Source: Gemmatimonadaceae bacterium (lineage in GTDB: Bacteria > Gemmatimonadota > Gemmatimonadetes > Gemmatimonadales > Gemmatimonadaceae). From it: 64,000 bases of DNA. This document shows positions 52,870 to 61,847 of the stretch, in pieces (position 1 is the first letter of the stretch; the number at the start of each line of letters is the position of its first letter). Location: NCBI GenBank assembly GCA_030835125.1, contig JAUQWM010000032.1:92410-156409 (forward strand). The letters run 5' to 3'. Below the pieces are notes generated by a model that saw only the letters and a program-made list of their open reading frames with translations, was not told the DNA's origin and ran no database searches. Made by a program: the position numbers and the translations under genes.

Positions 52870-53352
52870 CTACTGCGGGAAGCGTGCCCGCAGCGCCGCC
52901 GCCACGGTCGGGTGCACCAGCTCGTCCAGCTTGCCGCCGAAGCGCGCCACTTCACGCACCAGGCTCGCGCTGATGTAGGTCGTCTCGAGCGACGGGACCA
53001 TGAAGACGGTCTCGAGGGACGGCGCCAGGTGCCGGTTCATGAGCGCCATCTGGTACTCGTACTCGAAGTCGGAGACCGCGCGCAGGCCGCGAATGAGCAG
53101 GGTCGCCCCATTGTCCCGCGCAAAATCGACGAGCAGGCCGGGGAATTCCCGCACTTCGACGCGGGCGTCGCTTCCGGCGGTGGCCTTCAGGAAGTCGACG
53201 CGCTCGTCGACCGTGAAGAGCGGTTGCTTGGAGACGTTGAGGGCCACAGCGACGATGAGCCGGTCCACGAACGACAGGCTCCGACGGATGAGGTCTTCGT
53301 GACCGCGCGTGACGGGATCGAACGTGCCGGCGTAGATGGCGACTCTGGTCAT
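52870..53352 (-). CDS. coaD: Phosphopantetheine adenylyltransferase
   Basis: 160 residues, normal length. YAGTFDPVTRGH has the (H/T)xGH nucleotidyl-transfer motif, and the C-terminal YISASLVREVARFGG is the second signature. It makes dephospho-CoA. The start at 53352 (MTRVAIYAGTFDP) is set by similarity. It is followed by a 3-unit heptad array in its leader. Confidence 0.97.
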   Translation of the reverse strand: MTRVAIYAGTFDPVTRGHEDLIRRSLSFVDRLIVAVALNVSKQPLFTVDERVDFLKATAGSDARVEVREFPGLLVDFARDNGATLLIRGLRAVSDFEYEYQMALMNRHLAPSLETVFMVPSLETTYISASLVREVARFGGKLDELVHPTVAAALRARFPQ

Positions 53353-53360
53353 GTGAACCA

Positions 53361-53418
53361 GGCTGGGTGCTGGGTTGGCTGGTGTCTTTCCACCTTCTGA
53401 CCTCGGACCTCTGACCTC
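53361..53418. repeat. Heptad array, units NGCTGGG and TGACCTC
   Basis: Two units of (G/T)GCTGGG (53361-53374) and three of TGACCTC/GGACCTC (53398-53418) fill the coaD-rsmD gap. The second unit is the reverse complement of the array at 27502. Confidence 0.6.
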
Positions 53419-53944
53419 ACCCCTCGGGGGGTGAACGGAATATCGTGATCGCCGTCCCGCCATACGTCCGGGTCTCACCACCCTCCGGCATCACTTCATG
53501 CTGGTCGTGCTCCACCCCGAGAATGCGCGCGAACGGGACGCGCAGCCAGTGGGCGGCAATCTTCGGCGCCATCCCCAGGTTATAGGGCGGGTCGGCGAAG
53601 GCCACGTCGAACGCGCCCGCGGGCAGCTTCTGCACGAAGCGTAATGCCTCGCCGCGATGGATTCGCATCCGCTCCAGCGCGCCGAGGGCCTTGCCGTTGT
53701 CCGTGATGGCGGTGAGGGCTGCCGTCGACACCTCCACGAAGTCGGCGCGCGCGGCGCCACGCGACAACGCCTCCAGGCCGAGCGCGCCGGATCCCGCGTA
53801 CAGGTCCAGGACCGTCGCGCCCGGCAACTCCGGGTGCACGATGCTCATCCAGGCCTCGCGGGCGCGATCGCCCGTCGGCCGGACGCGACCGTCGCGCGGC
53901 GCGCGGATCGTCCGACCCCGCCACTGGCCCGCGATGATCCGCAC
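53417..53944 (-). CDS. rsmD: 16S rRNA (guanine966-N2)-methyltransferase
   Basis: 175 residues from a GTG start. VLDLYAGSGALGLEALSRGA is the SAM motif and FADPPYN the catalytic NPPY-type block of RsmD. It methylates G966 of 16S rRNA. The usual rsmD-coaD pair is kept. Its start lies next to the recJ stop (1-bp gap), and GTG 53944 is chosen as VRIIAGQWRGR is the family N-terminus. Confidence 0.95.
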   Translation of the reverse strand: MRIIAGQWRGRTIRAPRDGRVRPTGDRAREAWMSIVHPELPGATVLDLYAGSGALGLEALSRGAARADFVEVSTAALTAITDNGKALGALERMRIHRGEALRFVQKLPAGAFDVAFADPPYNLGMAPKIAAHWLRVPFARILGVEHDQHEVMPEGGETRTYGGTAITIFRSPPEG

Positions 53945-53945
53945 G

Positions 53946-55697
53946 TCAGCGGATGTCGGCCAGCCGGGCCACGAGGCGCGACGTGTCCTTCCACAGGTCG
54001 CGTTCGAGGCGGTACGCGACATCCACCTGCTGCGTCGCCTTCCATTCCGCCGCGCGGTGGGCAACGCCCCACCACACTCCCTCCAGCTCCACGGCCTCGT
54101 CACGGATGGCGAACTTGAGCCCGTTCTGCCCGATCACCCGCGGCTGGGAGGCGAGCTTCACGCCGCGGGTGGCCAGCAGCGGCGCCGGGTTCCCCAGGCC
54201 GAACGGTTCGAAGTGCCGCAGCAATCGCTCGAGCGAGTCGTTGGCGTCCGCGAGGGGCACCTCCAGGTCGACGCGCAACTCGGGGGTCAGGTCGTCCCTC
54301 GTCAGGCGCTCGCGCGCCACGGCGTCGAACCGCTCCGCCAGGGCGCCGATGCGCGAGGCGTCGACGGTCAGGCCCGCCGCCGCGCGATGCCCGCCATACC
54401 GCACCAGGAGGTCGGCGCAGGCGGTGAGCCCGCCATGCAGGTCGAACGCCGGGATCGAGCGACCCGATCCCTTCCCGATCCCCCCCTCGATCGCGACCAT
54501 GATGACCGGTCGGTAGAGGTCCTCGACGAGCCGCGACGCGACGATCCCGATGACCCCGGGGTGCCAGCCCTCGGCCGCGAGGACGAGACCGGCGGCGCCG
54601 TCGAGGTCCTTCGTCGACGCCAGCTTGCGCGCGGCATCGAGCGTCTCCCGGTCGATGTCCTGCCGCTTCCGGTTGACCTCCTCCAGCTCCCGCGCGATCT
54701 CGTTCGCCAGCGTCTCGTCCGGCGTCAGCAGCAGCTCCAGGCCACGTCGGGCGTCCCCGATCCGGCCGACCGCATTGAGGCGGGGCGCGAGGATGAACCC
54801 GATCCGCCCCGCGGTCAGTTCGCGCCCTTCCAGGCCGGAGGCGCTGATCAGCGCGCGCAACCCGACGTTCTTGGTCTCCGCCATCATCCGCAACCCATAC
54901 CGCACCAGGATGCGGTTCTCCCCGCGCAACGGGGCGACGTCGGCCACCGTGGCGAGCGCCACGAGATCGAGCATGTTGAGCGCGACGTTAGGCGCGGCCC
55001 CATGCGCCGCCAGCAGCGCGAGCGCGAGCTTGAACGCGACGGCGGCCGCGCAGAGGTCCTTGTCCGGGTAGTCGCATCCCTCCACCCGCGGATTCAGCAC
55101 CGCCACGCACGCGGGCGGCGGGCGACTCGGGAGGTGGTGGTCGGTGATGATGACGTCGATACCGCGCGCCTGAAGGTCGGCCACCGGCGCGTGCGCCGTC
55201 GTGCCGCAGTCACACGTCACCACCAGCCTGGCGCCGGCTTCCACGGCGGCCTGGACGCCGGCCTCCCCCAGGTCGTAGCCGTCCTTCAGCCGGTGCGGGG
55301 CGAATCCGAGCGCGTTCGCGCCCAGGTGACGAAGCGTGCGCACGAGAATGGTCGTGGAACACATCCCGTCGACATCGTAGTCGCCGTGCACGAGGATGGT
55401 CTCGCCGCCCCGGATCGCGGCCGACAGGCGCTCGACGGCTTCCGCCATCCCCCGCATCGCCATCGGCGGGTGCAACTGGTCCATGCGCGGACGCAGGTAG
55501 TTTCGCGCGTCCTCCACCGCGGCATATCCGCGCGCAACGAGCAGCGAGCAGACCACCGGCGGCAGGCGCAACTCCTCGCACAGGCGCTGGACCTGCGCCG
55601 CCTCGACCGATCGCGGCGCCGACCAGCGCGCGGCCGGGCGCGCCCACGTCAGCGGCTTCTCCGCCACGGCCCCACGTTCATCAAGGGAGACTGCCAT
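53946..55697 (-). CDS. recJ: Single-stranded-DNA-specific exonuclease RecJ
   Basis: 583 residues, typical. DHH-family motifs: GDYDVDGMCST (motif I), ITDHHLPS (DHH), and the DHHA1-type GYGGHRAAAG-like MVRYGGHRAAAGLTVD. It degrades single-stranded DNA 5'-3' in repair. A small C-terminal OB-fold completes it. It precedes rsmD on the minus strand. Confidence 0.96.
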   Translation of the reverse strand: MAVSLDERGAVAEKPLTWARPAARWSAPRSVEAAQVQRLCEELRLPPVVCSLLVARGYAAVEDARNYLRPRMDQLHPPMAMRGMAEAVERLSAAIRGGETILVHGDYDVDGMCSTTILVRTLRHLGANALGFAPHRLKDGYDLGEAGVQAAVEAGARLVVTCDCGTTAHAPVADLQARGIDVIITDHHLPSRPPPACVAVLNPRVEGCDYPDKDLCAAAVAFKLALALLAAHGAAPNVALNMLDLVALATVADVAPLRGENRILVRYGLRMMAETKNVGLRALISASGLEGRELTAGRIGFILAPRLNAVGRIGDARRGLELLLTPDETLANEIARELEEVNRKRQDIDRETLDAARKLASTKDLDGAAGLVLAAEGWHPGVIGIVASRLVEDLYRPVIMVAIEGGIGKGSGRSIPAFDLHGGLTACADLLVRYGGHRAAAGLTVDASRIGALAERFDAVARERLTRDDLTPELRVDLEVPLADANDSLERLLRHFEPFGLGNPAPLLATRGVKLASQPRVIGQNGLKFAIRDEAVELEGVWWGVAHRAAEWKATQQVDVAYRLERDLWKDTSRLVARLADIR

Positions 55698-55770
55698 CCG
55701 TGAAAGCTAAGCGGTCACGTCACCGTGCCGTCACGGTCACCCTCGCCCGCCTCCCGCTCCGGATCCGGCC

Positions 55771-56472
55771 TCAGCTCGCGTAGAGCAGCACCCCGCACGC
55801 CTCGCAGACCTCGATCAGTCCCTTGGTGGCCATCACGGACCGTCGCTGCACCGGGATCGCGGTGTCACAGCAACTGCACGCGCCGTTGTCCAGCACATAC
55901 AGCGCCTGCGAGTGGCGCCGCTGCCGGATGCGGTCGTATTTCTGCAGCAGCGACGCCTCGACGCCGCGGGCCAGCGCCTGCCGCTCCGCATCCGCCGTCG
56001 CGAGTTCGCCCGCCACGGCGGCGCGCTCGGCCTCGATCTCGGCTCGCGCCTCGGCCTGCGCCAGGTCCAGCTCCTCGAGGTGCGCCTCCTGGCGCTTGAT
56101 CGACGCGTGGCTGTCACTCACGCGGCCGACGATGCTGCGAAGCTCGTTTTCCTCTTCCATCAGCAGCTTCCGCCCCGCCTCGACCTGCATCATTGCCGCC
56201 GTCGCTTCCCGCATGCGCTTGACCGCATCCAGGTGCGCCACGTTGCGGTCATGCCGCTGCTTGTGGTCGGAGATACGACCCTCGAGCTCCCGCTGCCGGC
56301 GCTCGTCCGCGTCCACGCCAGCCCGCGACTCCTCGATGGAGCGCACGGCGCGCTGCCGGACCTGGTCGAGTTCCGCGAGCCGGGGGGCCAGCGCGTCGAT
56401 GCGCGCCCGCAACCCGTCCACGATATCATCCTGGACCTGCAGGGCAAGGAGCGATTCCAGCGCTTTTGTCAC
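55771..56472 (-). CDS. Coiled-coil protein with C-terminal C4 zinc ribbon (CdsZ-type)
   Basis: 233 residues. About 170 residues of coiled coil (VTKALESLLALQVQDDIVDGLR onward) are followed by a zinc ribbon (CSCCDTAI and CEACGVLL). GTG 56472 is preferred to the TTG at 56475, because GGAGG ends 4 nt upstream of it. In other bacteria such proteins sit near rnhA or dnaG; role unknown, possibly nucleic-acid binding. It ends 74 bp from recJ and follows dnaG after 30 bp. Confidence 0.75.
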   Translation of the reverse strand: MTKALESLLALQVQDDIVDGLRARIDALAPRLAELDQVRQRAVRSIEESRAGVDADERRQRELEGRISDHKQRHDRNVAHLDAVKRMREATAAMMQVEAGRKLLMEEENELRSIVGRVSDSHASIKRQEAHLEELDLAQAEARAEIEAERAAVAGELATADAERQALARGVEASLLQKYDRIRQRRHSQALYVLDNGACSCCDTAIPVQRRSVMATKGLIEVCEACGVLLYAS

Positions 56473-56502
56473 CAAACCTCCACGACGTGATGGGTCAACT
56501 TC

Positions 56503-58305
56503 TCAGGCCGGCATGATGCTCGCCTTCAGCATCTGGATCTCCGCGGCATTGGCCTGTTTCAATGCCAGCAGGGCGTCCTTCTCCTCCGGGGAAGCCACAA
56601 CGAGGTCACGCTGTATCTGCATGCTCCGGTCCTGGAGGTTCCGCAACTCGAGCTTCGCCAGGGAGTCCTTGACCGTGCGCTCGACGTCCATGATGGCCCC
56701 CTCCTCCTCCAGCAGCTTCTCGAGCTCAGCCACGGCAGGAGCGGCCAGTCCCGAGGCCACGTCACCGATCAGGACTTCCGGGCTCGCCGCCACCAGCCTC
56801 TCGAAGATCTCCCGGTAACGTGCGTCGCGGAACTCCCCCGGCCCAATTCGTTCGGCAATTCGGTCCACCATCGCGCGCGACGTGACCATCACGCGGACGA
56901 GCTCGCGCTCGGCGTCCCCGCCGGGGATCGCCCGACCCGCCCTGGACGAGGGCGGCGCCTCCTTCCTCGCCGCCGCCCGGGCGGGAGAGGACTCCCGCCT
57001 GGGCGGCTCGGGAGCGCTCCGCGCCGAGTCCGCCGCCTCGGCTTCCGCGGTCAGGACCTTCCGGTCAACACCCGTGGCCTCGGCAACGCGGCCGAGGTAC
57101 ATGTCGCGCGTGACCGCGTCGGTGGTCGCCCTGATGGTGGGCAGGAGGTGGTCGATCGCGCGCCGCCGCTTATGGAGGTCCGAAAACCAGCCACCGCGCT
57201 CCAGGAGCTGGATCTTGCGCTCGATCACGTCGACCGACGCGGCCAGCTGTCGCTCGATGCCCTCGCGTCCCGCCTTGCGCGCAAAGGTGTCTGGATCCTC
57301 GCCCGGCGGCAGGGTCACGACACGCACGGAGACTTCGTGGCGCAGCAACTCGTCGGCGGCGCGGAAGGTGGCCTTGAGACCGGCCTTGTCGCTGTCGTAG
57401 ACGAGGAAGGCGTTCTTCGAGTGGCGAGCGATGAGCGCCGCCTGCTCCGCCGTGAGCGCGGTGCCCAGGGGCGCCACGACCTCCTCGAGGCCGGCCATCA
57501 CCAGGCGCAGGAGGTCGAAGTAGCCCTCCACCAGCAGCACGCGTTCGGCGCGCCGGATGGCGTTCCTCGACCAGTTGAGGCCGTACAGCATGCGTCCCTT
57601 GGTGAACGCAATGGTCTCGGGCGAATTGAGGTACTTGGGTTCGCCGCTGTCGAGCACGCGCCCGCCGAAGCCCGCCACCCGACTGGACACGTCGTAGATG
57701 GGGAACATGAGGCGGCCGCGAAACCTCGGGCGGAGCGCGTCCGATTCCTGGCGGCGGACCAGCAGCCCGGCCTCGAGTTGCCGGTCATCGTCGAAGCCGA
57801 GCGTCGCGAGGTGCGCCCGGACGGCACCATCGCGTGCCGCGAAGCCCAGGCCGAAGCGCTCGGCCACGTCGAGCCCCATGCCGCGCTTCGCCAGGTACTC
57901 GCGGGCCGCCGATCCCTCCGGCCGGTCCCGCAGCACGTCGCGAAAGAACGCCTCGGCCGCCGCGTTCACCTCCCAGAGCCGGTCGCGGGGATCGGGACCC
58001 TCGCGCCGGCTCGACACCTCCCGGATCGTGATGCCGGACCGCTCGGCGACGTGTCGCACCGAGGTGGGCCAGTCCATCCCGAACCGTTTCTGGAGGAACG
58101 AGAAGGCGTCGCCGCTCTCGCCGCACTTGAAGCAGTGGTACATGCGGCGGCGCGGATCCACCGAGAAGTTCGGGTTCTTCCCCTGGTGGAACGGGCAGGG
58201 ACCGCGATACGCGCCACCGGCGCGCTTGAGCGGCACCGACTCGGCGATGATGCCGACAATGTCCGCGGCCTCGCGGACGCGCTCGATCTCCTCGTCGGGG
58301 ATCAC
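56503..58305 (-). CDS. dnaG: DNA primase
   Basis: 600 residues. The N-terminal CHC2 zinc finger (CPFHQGKNPNF to CFKCGESGD), the RNA polymerase domain, the TOPRIM core (VEGYFDLL, YDSDKAG) and a C-terminal helicase-binding helical region are all present. It makes RNA primers for replication. Its start overlaps the mutS2 stop by 4 nt. Confidence 0.98.
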   Translation of the reverse strand: MIPDEEIERVREAADIVGIIAESVPLKRAGGAYRGPCPFHQGKNPNFSVDPRRRMYHCFKCGESGDAFSFLQKRFGMDWPTSVRHVAERSGITIREVSSRREGPDPRDRLWEVNAAAEAFFRDVLRDRPEGSAAREYLAKRGMGLDVAERFGLGFAARDGAVRAHLATLGFDDDRQLEAGLLVRRQESDALRPRFRGRLMFPIYDVSSRVAGFGGRVLDSGEPKYLNSPETIAFTKGRMLYGLNWSRNAIRRAERVLLVEGYFDLLRLVMAGLEEVVAPLGTALTAEQAALIARHSKNAFLVYDSDKAGLKATFRAADELLRHEVSVRVVTLPPGEDPDTFARKAGREGIERQLAASVDVIERKIQLLERGGWFSDLHKRRRAIDHLLPTIRATTDAVTRDMYLGRVAEATGVDRKVLTAEAEAADSARSAPEPPRRESSPARAAARKEAPPSSRAGRAIPGGDAERELVRVMVTSRAMVDRIAERIGPGEFRDARYREIFERLVAASPEVLIGDVASGLAAPAVAELEKLLEEEGAIMDVERTVKDSLAKLELRNLQDRSMQIQRDLVVASPEEKDALLALKQANAAEIQMLKASIMPA

Positions 58306-60674
58306 AGGTCCACCACCGTCACGCCGGCGCCACCCTCGTTCCAGGCGCCGGTCCGGAAGGAGCGCACGCGCGTGTCCTTGCGCAGCATCTCGGCCACCCG
58401 TTCGCGCAAGGCGCCGGTGCCCTTCCCATGGATCACCCGGAAGGTGCGCAGGTCGGCGCGGATGGCCGCGTCCAGTCCCTGCATGACGAGGTCATCCACC
58501 TCCGCCGCGCGGACGCCGCGCACGTCGATCTCGGTGGCGACGTCCAGGTCGGGCTGGTCGCCGTGGAGGGCAGGCGCGGTGGGGACCGCCTGCACCGGCG
58601 CCACCGAGACGTCCGAGGACGGAAAGGTCATCTTCACCGCGCCTAACGCTACGAGCAGGTGGCCGTCGCGCCGCTCCACCACCCGTCCCGTCTTGCCGCC
58701 CATGGCATGGACGATGACGAGCATCCCCGGCTCGGGCTCCACGGTCGCGGCGTGGCGGGGCGCCGGCTGGGTCGGGCGATCGAGCTCCACGAGGCGCCCC
58801 CGCTGCGCCTCCGCCATGTCCTCGACCCGCTTCCGGGCCTCGCGGGCCAGCTCCTCCGCCTGCTCCGCCGCGGACTGTCGCAGCTCCCGGATCGTGCGTT
58901 CCACCTCGTGCCGCGCGTCCAGCAGGTAGCGACGCGCCTCCTGGCGCGACTCCCGCTCGAAGGCGCGTTCGCGCTCGCGAAGCCGCTCCTCACGCTCAGC
59001 CAGGCGGTGCGCGGCGTCGCGGGCGCTGTCCCGCGACTCGACCGCGTCCGCCTCCAGCCGCGTCAGCGCCGCCTCGCGCGCCTCGAGCGTGGCCAGCAGC
59101 GCGTTGACGTCGCGCTCCACCCGCGGCACCCGCGCTTCCGCGTTGGCCAGCACTTCATCCGGGAGACCGAGCCGTCGCGCGATGCTCAGGCCATAGGAGC
59201 GCCCAGGGATGCCCTTGATGAGCAGGTAGGTCGGCCCCAGTCGCTCCGCGTCGAACTGGAGGGACGCGTTCACGACGCCGGGAACCTCGCCGGCCAGTTC
59301 CTTGAGGGCGCCGAGGTGCGTCGTCGCCACCGCCATCGCGCCGCGGCGGGTGAGCGTCTCCAGCACCGCGCCACCTAACGCCGCACCCTCGAGCGGGTCC
59401 GTCCCCGATCCCAGCTCGTCCAGGAGGACGAGCGACCGGTCGGTGGCGCGCCGGAGGATCTCGGCGATGTTCTTCAGGTGGGCACTGAACGTGGACAGGC
59501 TCGCCTCGATGGACTGCTCGTCACCCACGTCGGCGAAGACGTCGTCGTACACGGCCAGCGCGCTCCCCGGGGCGACCGGGACCGGGATGCCCGACTGCGC
59601 CATCGCCGACAGCAGGCCGATGGTCTTGAGCAGCACCGTCTTGCCGCCGGTGTTCGGTCCCGACACCAGCAGGGTGTGCTCGCCCGGGTCCATGGCCAGG
59701 CTGAACGGGACGACCGCGATGCCCTGCGCCTGCAGCAGCGGGTGGCGGGCCGCGTGGATCGCGATCGCCTCGCCGGGGGCACGCCACGCCACGGGCGCGC
59801 AGGAGAAGTCGACGGCGAACCGCGCTCGCGCATACAGGCCGTCGAGGGTCGCGAGCGCGTCGAGCGATGCGCGAAGGCCGTCGGCCAGCGGTCGGAGCCG
59901 GTCGGTCAGCTCGGCCAGGATGCGATCGACCTCGCGGAGCTCGTCCGCTTCCAGTTCGCGAATGCGGTTGCAGGCCTCGATCGCGGCCGGGGGCTCGACG
60001 AACAGCGTGGCGCCGCTGTGCGAGGAATCGTGCACCAGACCGCCCACCGCCCCGCGTCCCTCACGGCGCACCGGGATCACGTATCGCCCGTTGCGCACCG
60101 TCACCGACATGTCGGGCACGCGCTGGTGCGATTCCAGCCGGCTCATGACCCGCTCCAGCAGCGCGACCAGCTGGCCCTCGGACTCGCGCAGTTCGCGACG
60201 GAGCCGTCGCAGGGCCGGCGACGCCCCGTCCCGGATCGAGCCGTCTTCGGCGATCACCTTGCCGACTGCCTGCTCCGCCCCCTGGTCCACGATGAGCGCG
60301 TCGCGGTACGGCCGCAGGAGCCCGGCCGCCATCGGCGCGATGTCCGGGTCCGAGAGCGCTGCCCTCGTCAGGCGCGACGACGCGAGCAACTGGCCGACGC
60401 CGGCGAGTTCGACCGCCTGCAGCGAGGCGCCGAGGACGCGCAGCCGTTCCAGCGCGGCGGCCACGTCGGGGACGGGCTCGCCGCGCCACCCCGCGTCCGA
60501 CTCCACCAGGCTGCGCATTGCCGCGACACGCGAGTGCTCCAGCTCGAGCCACCCGGCGTCGTGGCGTGGCTCCAGCCCACGGACGACCGCCGCGCCCGCG
60601 CCGGTGGCGGCCCGGTCGGCGACGAGGTCGCGGACGCGCGCGAACTCGAGGACGGCGAGGGCGTGGGCGTTCAT
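58302..60674 (-). CDS. mutS2: MutS2 endonuclease
   Basis: 790 residues. Walker A SGPNTGGKTVLLKTIG and Walker B LVLLDELGSGTDPLEGAAL, then a helical KOW-like linker and a C-terminal Smr nuclease domain (DVRGVRAAEVDDLVMQGLDAA, VIHGKGTGALRERV). MutS2 suppresses recombination or rescues ribosomes, depending on species. The start at 60674 (MNAHALAVLEF) is set by family form; the frame is open to 60800. Confidence 0.97.
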   Translation of the reverse strand: MNAHALAVLEFARVRDLVADRAATGAGAAVVRGLEPRHDAGWLELEHSRVAAMRSLVESDAGWRGEPVPDVAAALERLRVLGASLQAVELAGVGQLLASSRLTRAALSDPDIAPMAAGLLRPYRDALIVDQGAEQAVGKVIAEDGSIRDGASPALRRLRRELRESEGQLVALLERVMSRLESHQRVPDMSVTVRNGRYVIPVRREGRGAVGGLVHDSSHSGATLFVEPPAAIEACNRIRELEADELREVDRILAELTDRLRPLADGLRASLDALATLDGLYARARFAVDFSCAPVAWRAPGEAIAIHAARHPLLQAQGIAVVPFSLAMDPGEHTLLVSGPNTGGKTVLLKTIGLLSAMAQSGIPVPVAPGSALAVYDDVFADVGDEQSIEASLSTFSAHLKNIAEILRRATDRSLVLLDELGSGTDPLEGAALGGAVLETLTRRGAMAVATTHLGALKELAGEVPGVVNASLQFDAERLGPTYLLIKGIPGRSYGLSIARRLGLPDEVLANAEARVPRVERDVNALLATLEAREAALTRLEADAVESRDSARDAAHRLAEREERLRERERAFERESRQEARRYLLDARHEVERTIRELRQSAAEQAEELAREARKRVEDMAEAQRGRLVELDRPTQPAPRHAATVEPEPGMLVIVHAMGGKTGRVVERRDGHLLVALGAVKMTFPSSDVSVAPVQAVPTAPALHGDQPDLDVATEIDVRGVRAAEVDDLVMQGLDAAIRADLRTFRVIHGKGTGALRERVAEMLRKDTRVRSFRTGAWNEGGAGVTVVDL

Positions 60675-60753
60675 GTCGCCGGGCGCCCGGGGACGCCGGG
60701 GTGACGGGACGGGACACCGGGCCGCGCCGCGCGCCGTCCCGGGGCTGGCGTCG

Positions 60754-61095
60754 TCATCCCGGTGGCCAGCTGAGCCGGCGACCGCCCAGCACGTGGACAT
60801 GAAGGTGGAACACGGTCTGCCCCGCGCCGCTGTTCGTGTTGATCACGGTGCGATAGCCGGCGTCGACGATGCCCTCGGCGCGCGCCACCTGCGCCGCCAA
60901 CAGCATCAGGTTGCCGATGAGCTGCGGATCCTCGACGGCGTCCAGCGTGGAGACGTGCTGGCGCGGCACGACGAGCACATGCGTCGGCGCCTGGGGCCCG
61001 ATATCGCGGAACGCGACGGCGTGCTCGTCTTCGGCGACGATCGCCGCCGGGATCTCGCGCCGGATGATCCGGCAGAACAGGCAATCGCTCGACAT
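60754..61095 (-). CDS. HIT-family nucleotide-binding protein
   Basis: 113 residues. It has CLFCRIIRREIPA near the N-terminus and the HLHVHVLGG histidine triad near the C-terminus, typical of the Hinc/HinT-type hydrolases that split nucleoside phosphoramidates. The ATG at 61095 overlaps the rsmE stop by 1 nt (TGATG). The GTG at 61098 is an alternative. Confidence 0.95.
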   Translation of the reverse strand: MSSDCLFCRIIRREIPAAIVAEDEHAVAFRDIGPQAPTHVLVVPRQHVSTLDAVEDPQLIGNLMLLAAQVARAEGIVDAGYRTVINTNSGAGQTVFHLHVHVLGGRRLSWPPG

Positions 61096-61847
61096 CACGG
61101 CCTCCCGTCACGCCCGTGCAGCAGGGCGCGGGCAATGGCCACGCCGGCGGCGCCGGCCGTCTCGAACCGGAGGATGCCGGGGCCTAACGACACCGGGGTG
61201 AACCCCGCGGCCCGCACCTCCGCCATTTCCGCGTCCTCCAGGCCCCCTTCGGGACCCAGGGCCAGCGTGACGGGCGCGCTCACCGCCACGCCGAAGACTG
61301 GCGTGGCGGCGGGGTCGAGGACAAGGCGCGTCCCCTGCCCCGGCGCGGCCGCCAGCGCGCGCGACAGCGGCGCCTCGGGGAAGATCTGCGGCAGGTGGGC
61401 ACCACCCGACTGCTCGAGCGCGCCGATCATGCGCGCCCGGACCTTCGCGCCGAACATCGGCCCCTCACCCCGCGGCGACACGCTCTTCGACCGCTTCCAC
61501 ACGACCGGCCGCCAGCTCGTCGCGCCCAGCTCGGCGACCTTTTCCGCCAGCCACAGCATCCGGTCCCTGTCGGCGACCGGTACGAGCAGGTGCACTTCCG
61601 GGAGCGGCGGCACCTCCTCGACCTCGCCGACCTCGACGATCACCGAGTCCCGCGCCTCGCGCACGATCAGCGCCGCGGCGCGATGGCCGACGCCGTCCAC
61701 CAGCCGGATCGAGTTGCCGGGCCCGAGTCGCCGCGCGCGCAGGTGGCGCGCGACGCCCTCCCCGAGCGCCAGCTGCGCGCGCGGCGCGAGGGAGTCCTCG
61801 GCCACGTGAAACGTCGCTAGCGCCGCTGCAGCTGTGCGCTCCACCAT
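61095..61847 (-). CDS. rsmE: 16S rRNA (uracil1498-N3)-methyltransferase
   Basis: 250 residues. The SPOUT methyltransferase knot shows as LALGPEGGLEDAEM and SLGPGILRFETA. It methylates U1498 of 16S rRNA. The start is uncertain: ATG 61847 lies inside prmA (31-nt overlap), which fits the N-terminal strand ATFHVAEDSLAPRAQ; a later GTG at 61805 would lose it. Confidence 0.92.
   Translation of the reverse strand: MVERTAAAALATFHVAEDSLAPRAQLALGEGVARHLRARRLGPGNSIRLVDGVGHRAAALIVREARDSVIVEVGEVEEVPPLPEVHLLVPVADRDRMLWLAEKVAELGATSWRPVVWKRSKSVSPRGEGPMFGAKVRARMIGALEQSGGAHLPQIFPEAPLSRALAAAPGQGTRLVLDPAATPVFGVAVSAPVTLALGPEGGLEDAEMAEVRAAGFTPVSLGPGILRFETAGAAGVAIARALLHGRDGRP

Noticed and set aside
53691..55703. 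670-residue plus-strand frame opposite recJ
   Set aside because: Antisense shadow of recJ; composition typical of high-GC shadows.
57148..58929. 593-residue plus-strand frame opposite dnaG and mutS2
   Set aside because: Antisense shadow; no motif.
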